64,000 nt of DNA from Cephalotrichum gorgonifer. Lineage: Eukaryota > Ascomycota > Sordariomycetes > Microascales > Microascaceae. Shown in pieces: positions 10,032-21,243 of this stretch. The notes beneath the pieces are model-generated. The model did no database searches. It saw only the letters and a program-made list of their open reading frames with translations, and was not told where the DNA came from. The stretch is taken from the NCBI GenBank assembly GCA_900312665.1, contig ONZQ02000008.1:1116001-1180000 (forward strand), read 5' to 3'. Both the position numbers and the translations under genes were made by a program. Numbering within the stretch: the stretch's first letter is position 1; every line of letters begins with the position of its first letter.

Positions 10032-10038
10032 TGAGTCA
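10032..10038. promoter_or_regulatory. Putative CPC1/Gcn4-type bZIP site (TGAGTCA) upstream of ARO2
   Basis: The 7-mer TGAGTCA matches the Gcn4/CPC1 consensus TGASTCA exactly. It sits 123 bp upstream of the chorismate synthase start codon. Amino-acid biosynthesis genes of fungi are classical targets of cross-pathway control, so the position makes sense. A near match (CGAGTCA) occurs near 10160. Confidence 0.6.
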
Positions 10039-10371
10039 CTGGGGGCAGGTTGGAGAAGCTAGATGATGCAGGGGAGGCGTGCCGTTAGGAGTCAAAATGT
10101 TAGATGCGGTCTAAAATTTTCAGACGCCGAAGTCGGGTTTTGGGCTATCCCGCCATTTACGAGTCACTCTTTCCTCCTCCTCCCCTCCAATGTCCTCACT
10201 CAATTGCCCCGCGGTGGTGACGCTGAGTACAATTTTACCCCGCTATGGGTCGATTTTCCAGGGACAATCAGTCCACCAGCGTTAATAATTGGCTGCCGAG
10301 GAGTCGGTGGAAGGAACTCCCAGGGCGCACTGGCCACCGAGATTCTTGGCTGCGGGAGCCAGTAGAATCAA

Positions 10372-10390
10372 GCCAATTCATTCCATTGGC
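10372..10390. promoter_or_regulatory. Inverted pair of CCAAT boxes in the ARO2/lipoate ligase divergent promoter
   Basis: GCCAAT (10372-10377) and ATTGGC (10385-10390) form a perfect inverted pair with a 7-nt spacer. This gives a CCAAT box on each strand between the two divergent genes. The CCAAT-binding HAP complex is conserved in ascomycetes; use of this site is inferred. Confidence 0.5.
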
Positions 10391-10530
10391 ATTTTTACTA
10401 CACAGCTTAACTACCGTCTATTCTCCTCCAGAACGACAACCGCGTTTAAGGACCCGACGAGCGACCTCGTAACTTAGCGGACAGGAAAGACGACTATGAG
10501 GGGGCAGAATACACCTACGCATCCGATATC

Positions 10531-11892
10531 ATGAGGCGCGCCTCGCCACTCCTTTCCGTCCTCCGGACGACCCTGAGCCGGGTCGGCAGAGAAGCTCTAC
10601 CGCATCCTCACCATCGTCCTCACCTACAGGGCGCCCTCCCACGTCGGCACTTCACCTCGGCGGCATCCGACCCCTCAAACAAGATCCAATTCTACCTCTC
10701 CCGCTCGAACGATCCCTACCTCAACCTCTCGATAGAGCACCACCTCCTCCAGAACACGCCCGCGGACTCCACCGTCCTCTTCGTCTACACCAACCGCCCC
10801 TGCATCGTCATCGGCCGGAACCAGAACCCCTGGGTCGAGGTCAACCTCCCGCTCGTCGAGAGCCTGAGGTCCCACGGCGGTCGGGAACTGAGCCTGGATG
10901 AGCCCCTCGAGGTCGACCTCGTGCGGCGGCGCTCGGGTGGCGGCGCCGTCTTCCACGACGGCGGGAACGTGAACTACTGCGTCATATGCCCGCCCGCCGT
11001 CTTCGACCGGGACAGGCACGCCGAGATGGTCGTCAGGGCGCTGCGGGGGCTGGGGGTGTCCGGAGCGAGGGTCAACGCCCGGCATGACATCGTCGTGGAC
11101 TCCGCCGCCGATGGACAAGAGGGGGAGCCGCTACAGACCTTCAAGGTCTCCGGGTCGGCCTTCAAGCTGACGAGGCTGAGGTCGCTACACCACGGGACAT
11201 GTCTTCTCTCGTCGCCGAACCTCGGCGGCATTTCGGAGTTCCTGCGGTCCCCCGGCGAGCCCTTCATCAAGGCCCGCGGCGTGGAGAGCGTGCGGTCGAG
11301 AGTGAGGAACGTCGGGGTCGGCAACGCGGAGTTCGAGGAGGGCGTCAGGGCGGAGTTTGGGAACATGTACGGAGGGTTCGATGTCGACTGTGTAGTGGGG
11401 GATGAGGCCGGGGAAATTTCAAAAATCAAGGAGGGTATGATGGAGCTCAAGGTACGTTGGGGCCTTCGCCTTGTGCTGCTGAGACGACTGGACGATTGCT
11501 AACATGGACCCTGCTAGTCTCGGGATTGGATATACGGGCAAACTCCACGCTTCACGTTCTCAACGACGCCTACCGCTGAGGACCCCCGACCCCGGCCTGC
11601 CATCTCCTTCGATGTAAATCCTCCCCTCCCTCCTTTCTTCAGATCCAGGACACGGGGCGTGATAGTAACCTGTCTACAGGCGGACCTGCGGCTCGACGTC
11701 CGGCAGGGGATCATCCAAGAGCTCACAGTGGACGGGAAGTCCTTGGCCACTCTCGAAAAAGGTAGCAACTGTTTCTACGACCTCCCCAGCTGGGGCACCT
11801 TGATGGAATCGGCCGGTATGGAATCGACAAAGGCGAGCCGCGTGGGCTCCCGACTGCAGGAGCTCCTCGGAGGTTCACGGAAGACGGTTTAA
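10531..11892 (+). CDS. AIM22: Mitochondrial lipoate-protein ligase (LplA/Aim22 family)
   Basis: Members attach or transfer lipoate onto the E2 subunits of pyruvate and 2-oxoglutarate dehydrogenases and onto glycine cleavage H protein, in mitochondria. Exons are 10531-11451, 11518-11613 and 11680-11892. Introns start GTACGT and GTAAAT and end TAG and CAG, with a GCTAAC branch site near 11498. The product has 409 residues. The N-terminus (MRRASPLLSVLRTTLSRV) is basic and amphipathic, as expected for a mitochondrial presequence. The lipoate-ligase motif VRRRSGGGAVFHD lies at about residues 130-142 and the active-site lysine segment KVSGSAFK begins at about residue 205. A C-terminal accessory region follows, with VRQGIIQELTVDGK. 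The match to the family is clear; the yeast name is given by similarity, and biochemical transferase versus ligase activity cannot be read from sequence. Confidence 0.92.
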
Positions 11893-12657
11893 CATCCCGT
11901 TGCATCAGCACCTCTCTCCCGACCCTCCCTCATGCCAACTTTTCGCCTTGTTTTCTAACCGACACCCCTCCATCCGGTGATGCGCCACTCGCGGAACCCT
12001 CGGGGCTTCGCGATATCCAACGCGGAGGGGGTGGGATTCGTAATCTCAGGCATCTCAACCAGGAAACGCGTCTTGTACAACACTATAGTAGAGTAGATAG
12101 ATAGATACCCCTATTTAGGCCATCGTCCACAGATCGGCCTTTCATTCCAAGGAAAACCAACCTCCTTGGTTTTCCCCTTCCTCGCGGACGCGATGCGGCC
12201 CCCGGCTTACGCGGTTATGACGACACTCTCTCCCATCAGCCTCCATGTCTACCACACCTACCTCTCCCCCATCTCCCACACCGCCCATCCTCACGCGTCG
12301 CTATTTCTCGTGTCGGGAGGGGATGGCTGCGGGAGTGGCAGGGGGGAGGCGGCGGGAGGGATGTAGGGGATGTACGCCGCAGTAACAACCAAGCAAGGAA
12401 CGGAAATCAATCACAGGCACGAGACCGCACGTCATTTGCCCAGCACCACACCATCTTTTCCCACTTCTCCACTCCATGCAGGCGTTTGCGTGCCGCTCGG
12501 CTCCCCGTGCATATCCGCACATCAGCCTTGCATAGGGGGTTATCAACGGAGGGCCACCCAATAGAAGGCGCTCATGCTACCCACGGAAGGTGGGTATCGC
12601 GAACTTTTGGGGGTTTATTCGCGGTGATCTCTCGGTGCTCGCCGGGTGTGGGTATGA

Positions 12658-12672
12658 GTGTGTGTGTGTGTG
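12658..12672. repeat. Short (TG)n microsatellite
   Basis: Seven TG dinucleotides run from 12658 and pass into TGCGTGTC. It is a simple repeat in noncoding sequence. Confidence 0.8.
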
Positions 12673-15600
12673 CGTGTCATGGGTTGGGAGAGAGGAGAGA
12701 AAAGGAGGGGTGTGCAAGCCGGTTGCCTCCTCTAAGATGAGGGACGTACTATTGAATCTAGAGTTATATCGAGAGATTGGAAGAAGAGAGGCTATTGGAC
12801 GGCGAAGGATGAAGGGAGACGGGGAGGGAGGTGTAGGAGGTGCCTCGTATCATGTAAATGACCCGATTCTCATGAAACGTAGGACACCTCGCCGTTGGCT
12901 CTGGCGTCACATATCGATCCGGGGGGGACCAATAGTTGGATGCGACCGGATTAGCTTTTTTTTCGATATCTCGATTATTAGGGAAATATTGGAGGGCAAA
13001 GGTAAGGGTGTGCAGGTGTGGCTGGTGGAGGGGGGAGTTATGGTGTGGACCACTGCCGGGTAGAGGGACGATCCCATGTGACCTGAGCCACCATCACGAA
13101 AAAGAAAAAGCAGTGCAAAGGGTCTAGTGACGGGTACTTTCTAGACGGATCTACGTTTATTGTCTGGAGAGAGAAGAAGGCGGGTGGCAAGGGTCGGGAG
13201 GGAGCTAAGAAGAAGGAAAGGAGGAGGAAAAAGTAACTTGAGGGATAAAAGTAAGGAGAAGGTATGAAAGCTGGGAAAGGTGAATAACACGATATCAACG
13301 ATGTTGGATATCGCGATGCCAGGCAGTCCCGCCAAAAAAAAGAGACGCCGCATAAAGTTTAAGGAGCCCGTGGCGTGCCGCCGTCCCTCCGGCAAAAAGC
13401 CACTTCGATATAAACCACGTTCAGTTCACGCATTACCATCGTACGAAAAGCTGAGGCGCGCGCCGCGGGGCGGCGCCTTAAAGGCCGGGATGGCGTTTTG
13501 ATGGGGGAAAAAGGTTCATCATTTCCGAAGTTTCCAAAGTAGCGGTACTAGTCCCCGCTTCCCGTCGAAGTACCGCCCGTCGGAAGAGCCTAGGTTCCCA
13601 AACATACGGAGTACAAGGCTGGTTTCTGAGGCGATAATGATGATCCTTGAGGCGGCGGGAGGGAGAGGGTGTGAATGGTGAGACAGCGCGCTAAGCCCGG
13701 ACTGGGAGGTTTTGGGAGACCCCGGGATAGCCAAAAGGAAAAAGGGTGGCGGGCGGAAGGTAGGTATGACGATGGTTGAGGGATCGTTTCGGGGTGTGGT
13801 CTCAAGTACTTCCAAGTAAGCTGCTCGGCTCCGAGGAAGGAAAAGGAAAGCTGTGGCTTTGTAACAGGGGAGAAGCGACCGGGTGTGTATGTGGGCGTGT
13901 GCAGCGAAAGATGCATGTAATAGTTACTCGGGATTCCTACTTGGGAATATTTACCTGCTCTCGTCCGGGCATGGATATGTTTCACTAGGTACAAAGAGCG
14001 GGGAGCCGTAGTCGAACTCAAGCGTCGATCTCGAGCGTCGAACTGAAGGAGCGCTCTATACGAGCCGGGGAATCAAAAAGTGTCTCGACCCCAAGGGCCC
14101 CCATTACGAATTACGAATAGAGGAATCATAAGCTTGGCGGGCTTTGTAATTGAGCGTTTCTCTGGTCTGTGTCAAGAATACCGAAGCTGCCGGAAAACGC
14201 AACTTCCATGCTCTTCCCGTTCTCTGAGTGGTTCCCATCGGTTGGAAACCCACCACTTTGGGTCCAAGGTGCAGCCCGCCCCCAGCTACCATGACGTGCA
14301 GGAACACTGTATTACTACGTACATCCTTGGGTCGTCTGGTCCGTGCACGCCACCTCCCGTCTCTCTTCCAATGTCTTTCACGGACGTCCGTCCCACCAGG
14401 AAAAGAAACCAGGCTCTTCCAGATTTTTCGGTGATATTGTAGACCCCCGCCGTTCTCCATAGGCTCGACTCCGAGGAGGAGGAGGTGGGATTCTTAGTCC
14501 CTGGTCGAACGGGGCAGGCGAAGAGATTCGCACCCCCTATTACTCTGGACTGGGACGCCCGGGCGGGGGGATACTACCCGCTACGAGGATCGGGACAAGA
14601 AACGATCGAGAGGCACGAGAACAAAGATGGTCCGCGACCCAGAGCGGCGGGCGGCGGACGCCGGGTGGGCGGCACCATAGCGCTAGGGGGTATCATCAGG
14701 CGGTTGCCAAAAACGTGTGTAACACGGGGTCGATGACGGGTGGCGGAGTTTCTCCTCCCCCCCCTTTCCTCCCCCCCGGTGTGATGAGAATTGAGGAGAA
14801 CGCGGTGTAGGATCATCGCGCCCTCACCGAGCCGTGTGCACCCGGCTGAAAGAGGATGGAATGGATACGGGACACCTGTAATTGGTCAGGTGGAACGAAC
14901 GAAAGACGGGCCAAAGACGACCCGTTTTCTAAATCGAGAGTATTACGCCCCCTCTTCCCGCCTTTTTCTTCCTCTTTCTCTTCTTGTCCCGTCTTTAATA
15001 TCTTGTGTTACCGGTAAAGAGTTTTTGTGGCTCCTTTGGGGCTTGGCCGGTGTGGGGAAAGAAAGAAAAGAGCGGTGCCGCCATCACCGCTTCGAAGGAC
15101 AGGGATGAAAGTGGATGTCCGAACCCCCGAAGGGGTCTTGGGCTCTCTCCTTCCTCGGCATGGGGAAACAGAGGGGTCTTGAGCTCGAATCCTTGTTCCT
15201 GGAATGCTCTTGTTTGAATTGGGACGGCGTTGCGTGTGGCAGGAAACGCTTAGCTGCTCACAGACAGACTTCGTGTGCATAGTTGTACAAGTGCTAGTAG
15301 TAGCGCCCGTGCCATCATCGTCGTCTGATATCCTAGCAGGGATGGCGATGACACTAAGGATGTCAGAACACGTACGCTCACCGTCTCCATCCTCCCCCTG
15401 TACTTTTGGTAACCACTTGTACGGAGTATGTACCGAGCAGGACAAACTGGTGACCAGGGGGGCTAGAAATTACCCCTGTATATCTCTTCCTCGCTCACCG
15501 CATCTGTTCGGATCGTAATTCTCAGTACAGGTACTCGTATCGGGCCCAGGCCACTTCACCGCGCACGAGCTCACCGAGCCGGGGTGAACCTGGTATTATG

Positions 15601-15890
15601 GAGGGGAGAGAGGGGACAACGGAGGATTTCACATACCTGAAAATCGTCCGTGCACCGCCTGGGGTGCGTGCCTCCTCTCCCCCCCCCCCAAGGTTTCGTT
15701 CCTGCTCCTTCCCCAGACGCCGCTTAGATTCGGGTTCCAAAGGCCTGGCGTGTGCCAGCCAGCCACATGTACAACTGTGCGGGCTTACACGTAACCTGTA
15801 TAAAATGATTCCCGTCGCAGCAGCGGTGACATCGACCTCCGAGTAGATTTGACCGCTTCCGCCTTGTAAAATGGAATGGATGCTGAGCAT

Positions 15891-15946
15891 GTGAACGTGA
15901 ACGTGAACGTGTGGTGTATGAGAGGCCGTACTCGTACTCGTACTCG
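15891..15946. repeat. Two adjacent hexamer arrays: (GTGAAC)3 and (TACTCG)3
   Basis: GTGAAC is repeated three times from 15891. About 20 nt further, TACTCG is repeated three times at 15929-15946. The second array is a local expansion of the TACTCGTA word that is scattered through the noncoding regions of this window. Confidence 0.75.
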
Positions 15947-17630
15947 CCGATTCCGCTTCCATCCACCACGTCTGGATCAAACATGCTTTCAAGACACGTT
16001 TGCAACCGCCAGCATGCCTGGCTGGCTGAATCCAGGCGCGCCACTGCCCTCCTCCTCAAATAACTAGTGAACAGCCACAAAAGTACGGAGTAGGAGGGGA
16101 TTGAAAGACAAAAACGCCGAGACCTCAGCTCCGATTCTCGCATCCCTCTTGGCGAACAAGACGAACGGACCGGCATCGTGGGCATCTACACACCCCCCTT
16201 CCCTTCCCTCCTTCCCCCAGCCAATCCCTTCCTATTACCCCGCAATCAATAACAGTTCCTCCTCATATAAGTACTGATACGGGCAACAGGAGAGCCTAGG
16301 TCCGGAAGAAAGTACTCATACAAACAAGTACGCCGTACCCCGGCTTTAGACCACATAGCGACGAAGCATGGGCGCGATCAAGAAGGGGGTGGTGGTGTGT
16401 GCGTGAAGCATCGAAAGCACCGTCTGGCCGCTCACTTCACCCCGGCCAATCTCGCAAATCACGCTAGATCAGGACATGCACGCCAAGGTCCAGGCCGCAC
16501 ATCGTCTCGTATCGCCCGAGTTTACAAGTACAAGTATGGACAGGGAAGCGCTCGTGCCATCCGCTAGGCCCCAGCATTCTTGAAAGTGCGGACTATCTCC
16601 GCTGTCTCGTCGTACTACTCATAAAATGGGGGAAGGGAAAGGGGGGGGGGCGGTATAGTGTTGCAATTGCACATTAAAACGGGCTGAGAGGCGACCCATA
16701 TTTGTGGAGCTGCAAAGGCCGACTTTGTGCATGCAAACTGAGCGGATCTGGGCTTGGCGAGGGAGGGGGGAACAGGGGGTAGGGCACACACATGAGAACA
16801 AGGGTTGGGTAGTACAGGGGACAGGGGTGGTGACGAGTGGCCAGGGATAAGGGGCCCCCCCATTAGTTATTCTTCTGATTTCACATCTCGGTCGCGCCTC
16901 TCTTCCCAGGGACGGGAGACAGAACTTGTACAAGTACCTGTGTTCTCGAGTTTGAGTACGAGTACCCGGAAGTACGCACTCGGTTTGGGATTTGGAGATC
17001 TCTGGGACTGAATAGAGCCACGAGTAATGTCTCCTACCACCGGGTAGCCTCGTTTCTCCTGTTGTGGCATTGGTCTTTATCCGCCCGGAATCACACTGAT
17101 CCGTTCATACATTGTCTTGCTATACTACCTTGGAATCTCGGCCTTCCGCCGTACGTCGCACGAGTAATAAGACTCGTTAGGTCGGGAGAGTGTAAAGGCG
17201 ATCGCGCGCCTCCCGCCGCCGTTTTCCCCCTACCCATCTCGTGCTTTCGCCCTTCCCGTCCTATTTGGTGCTATCGATGGATCAAGCCTTTGAAGTCCGG
17301 GAAGGGTAGGGAGCTAGCGGTTAACATGGTAGCATCGCGTACGAGTAGCTCCATATTAGCTCGAGGTCGTTTCGATGGAGGAGCGGAGCTTATAATATTA
17401 ATAGTTTATGAGCACAAGTACTAGTATGCGTACAATAGCGTGCTCGTGGCTATGGGTATGAATTCTTAATACATACAAGTAATAATAATACGTGTACTAC
17501 CTACTCGTATGCTCTTTCGAGTAAGTAGGACTAGCTGCTCTCGACAGCGGCATCATCTGGTGCCGTTCTCGCGAATGCACCCCAATTTCGTGTCATTATT
17601 ACTTGAATTATATGTGTGCTCTCTCTACCA

Positions 17631-17645
17631 CGAGTAGTATACTCG
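17631..17645. repeat. Perfect inverted repeat CGAGTA-GTA-TACTCG
   Basis: Six-base arms, CGAGTA and TACTCG, flank a 3-nt spacer. The arms are the same word as the scattered TACTCGTA motif, here in palindromic form, as might bind a dimeric protein. Confidence 0.6.
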
Positions 17646-20600
17646 CCAGATGCGTGAGTATATTTCCAAGGCTCGGCTGGACCTCCTCTTCACGGCCGAG
17701 ATGCAATGCGACCATGAGAAAGATGTCCGTTTCTCCAAACTAAAAAAATATGACCAAACTGCGCAGAAAATGTGACGAGGATATATTAGGAGCCGACCCT
17801 ACTATCTCCAGGCCGAAATACGACCCAGGAAGCTTCGCCTTATCTTCATAGTAGCAATCTCGAGCCCGATTTCTCCACTTTCTCCACACGCGAGACGAGC
17901 GCCATAATATGAGGTTGTATCGACGGAGGGACGGACGGCCCAGCAGGGTGAGCGAGTGAGTGAGTGGTGGGACAAGACGGGCGTGTACTTGTATCATCCT
18001 ACTCTGCAAATTGTATCACATTGTTGCGATTTTGATATCATCGTCCGCTTGGTAAACCTTGGCAACGAAATCCGTCCTAAATCCCTATCCGGAGTCGTTT
18101 CGAGCGGGCGCAGCCTTGTGCCGTGGACAAGCATGGATTAACATGTATGAAGTATAATTATCAAGCCCGTATATTGTGGGGGCGCCTCTCTCAGATCTTC
18201 CACCCCATCTCCGAGAGCCCCATATCCGAGAGGGAAAAAAAAAACATTAATTCGGCCAAATGTACTTGTATGGGCACTCGACTGAGTCCTGTCCACGTAT
18301 TAGCCCGATTGTAACCGCGGGTGGCGGCTCTACTTTGGGGTTTTAGCTGTGTAACGAGCGAGCTCAGGTAGGCATTTAATGAAAACATATGTAGGAAAGA
18401 GCTACAAAATTGACCGAAAATAAACGAACTTGGAGGCGATTCGGTGCTCGGCCCCGATATGGGGCCGCCCCGGAGACACATTTCTCACAGTCACATTGAT
18501 TTGACTAGGAAAATGCGGAGTTGGGAGCACCAGAGATTATGATACATCACTTTTTTCTGCTTCTTTTTGGTTGCATTGCAAGTGCCACCCCTTCATGTTT
18601 CTCTCCCCCTGTCACCACACCAACCTTCCATGTTCCCTCCCCTCCCCCTTCCTACCACCCCTCCATGTCATACTACTGGTAGTGTTATCCCCCTAATAAT
18701 ACATTTTCACATGGATGGAGGATGGAGAGGGGGGAGCATTCGTCACACACTATGCATGATGTCGGGGTATGATGGTTCCGTTGCCTTGCTAGCCGGGACC
18801 CTGAATTCCGAATTGAGAAAGCCGGCTTGAGGATGTTGCATCTGCGTCATACGTAGGGTGGAGAAGTTCACTCCTCTCCCCATTTCTCTCGCCCAAGGAT
18901 CGTGATGGGGCAACAACCTCAGTCCATCCATCCTCTATGCCCGGGGCCGGCCGTGTGAAGAGCATAGAGCATTACGGCAGTAGTAGGAAACCCTGGCTCT
19001 GCGAATGTCGGCTACGGATCTCTCTGTCCTTCCCTCGGGTCGCCCTGCCAGACCAGTCTCAGAGGCAGAGAGGGGGAAGGTACGACCTGTCATTTTGATC
19101 ATCATCCCGCCTCACGATCGTTGCCTCCCCTCAGATTTTTCTTTAATTACATTCCTTTTTTTCCCTCACAGAATATCGCGATCTTCGGCAGAGCTGCCGG
19201 TCAAGAGAAGGTTTATGATGACTGTTTGCATAATCCCTCTCCATCCTTCGTATAGAGAGTGGGTACTCTGGGCAGGAGGGAGGGTGAGTGAGTGCCAACT
19301 CGTAGCTGCTCTTGCAGAAAAGAGGTGTTCGTTAGTTGGGCGCATCGTGTCACTCTCCAGTTTGAAGCAGTTATGCACCCGTACCCGAGTACCCGAGCAC
19401 TCCTAAACCGGTCTCTCTCCCTCCCCCCCTCTTCCCCCCGGTATCCCATCGAACCGCTCGTCAGTTAATATATCGAAATCCCATTCCTCCAAATCCCACC
19501 CACATCCTCCAGAAACTCCGGGGTTGGGCGCTAACGAGGCCGGTAACCACCCATCACGAAACATCCCCCGGATTTCAGAGTTTCTCACTCTGGGCCACCG
19601 TTCCAATCTCATCCAACCCCGAGATAATATTCCCCAGCCCCGCATGTACACTATTCCGAAGGGGGAAGGGGGGGAGAGGGGAGGGGGACCAGGCCAGCAT
19701 GTGGTTTCTCCGCAGCAACTATATGTACGAGGCCGAAAGAGGATGACCCGAGTCAGCTTGAGCCGCCTTTCAGATCATCCTTGCGGGGGAGAGAAAGAGG
19801 GCTTGGCTTCTTTTGACGAAAATGAGCTCCCCTTTCGGTTTCCCCGTGGAGAAAAGGGGGGGGCAGAGGAAGAGGTTGTGGGTGTGCTGCTCGTTGCTTC
19901 TTCCAGGCGGTGCTTATTTTTCTCACATGTCGTGTAAGGTGGTTCGTGAGTGTGTACTACAATCCTGGTTCACAGAGGGTGTTATTGGTTAGCTGTCGGG
20001 GAAGGGGGGGGGGAGCTTTTTTTTTCCGGCCATGGAACGGAACAGGGGAGAGGGAGAGAGCTCTTGGTTCAACAGGGGTGCTTGTGGGTCTTTCGTCATG
20101 GTCCTAGACCTCCCTCTGGGGTAAGGTAGCATGGAGCTCAGTGTGGTTTTACGACGGGGCCAATAGCACCAATATTAGGCTCCCCGCTCTCGAACGGCTT
20201 GTCTTGGCCCCAGATGTGTGTACTCTGAGTATATCACCTAGCGATGCGGGCGACACGTGCCCAGACTCTAAACTCTTGGCCCTTCGGTGTGCAAGATTGG
20301 GAAAGGTCTGGAATAGTCGCCAGCGCCGGAGCTCGCCTGTCGTGACGAGTTAGGAAGGCCGAGCACCACGGAGGCGTGTCCCTGAGTCAAGAGATGGGAT
20401 GCCATTTCAGCTTTGCAACACTGGGGATGGAGGGACCAGTATACAGAGTAGGCAGGCAAGGCTTCCGTGTAAGAGCATTACGTGTACTACACAAGTACTT
20501 GTAAGTGCGGCGCAAGAAGAGTCCACTTGTATATGTCCTGGGAAGTGAGCACTCGGGAGAACCCGGCCTCTTGTCTTGTGTTGCAGTAAATGGCAAAGAT

Positions 20601-21215
20601 AAGAAGATCGTCATTAAGCCCAGACTTGGCACCTTGCGAGGGGCACTCAGCTGGAGGTCCGTCGCGACCATAAGCTAGGTAATGACGGCCGTGGTTGTGC
20701 ACCCTCACTGAACATGTCCTGCCAATCACTTCCTGTTCGGAGTACTCGTGGAAGACCTGCAGACCGTAGGTACCCCGTACCAAATCTCAGGTTCCATACT
20801 CATACATCCATTGCTTGCTTTGTACTAATGTCGGCGGGAGAGGGATCCAGAGCCCTGGGTCGAAGAATCCCTCAGGTGTGGCGCTCGCATAGCCCCCAGG
20901 ATGGATTCTCTGACGCAACGCGGCTAAGACGGATGGGAACGGGGGCAAAATGTAAATGGAGGCGCAGAAACTAACGAGTAACGAGTAGGCTGCCAACTCG
21001 AATGACAGCGTCATCGCATTCCTGGGGGGCGATAAACACTAATACCCAAGTATCCAGCGGGCGCAAAAACATGACATTCGATGGCCACCAGGCTCCACTT
21101 TCTGCTATCCCTAATCCACTATCAATCATTTACACACCTCATTCTCCGTGCTATCCTCTAATCTTCCATCCCCATGCGTTGTGGGCCACCGCACGGCCCC
21201 TACATTGTACATACC

Positions 21216-21243
21216 ACGTATACGTGTACTACGTATACGTGTA
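21216..21243. repeat. Direct repeat of the palindromic unit ACGTATACGTGTA
   Basis: ACGTATACGTGTA occurs at 21216-21228 and again at 21231-21243. The first copy, with the preceding C, forms the perfect 12-nt palindrome CACGTATACGTG, and both copies contain ACGTATACGT. It lies in the middle of the gene-free stretch. Confidence 0.7.

Noticed and set aside
12590..13063. 157-codon plus-strand ORF in the gene-free stretch
   Set aside because: It runs through a TG repeat and G-rich tracts, has no domain or coding-like composition, and no supporting splice or promoter signs.
19524..19937. 137-codon plus-strand ORF in the gene-free stretch
   Set aside because: Low-complexity Gly/Arg-rich translation across polypurine runs; no recognisable features.
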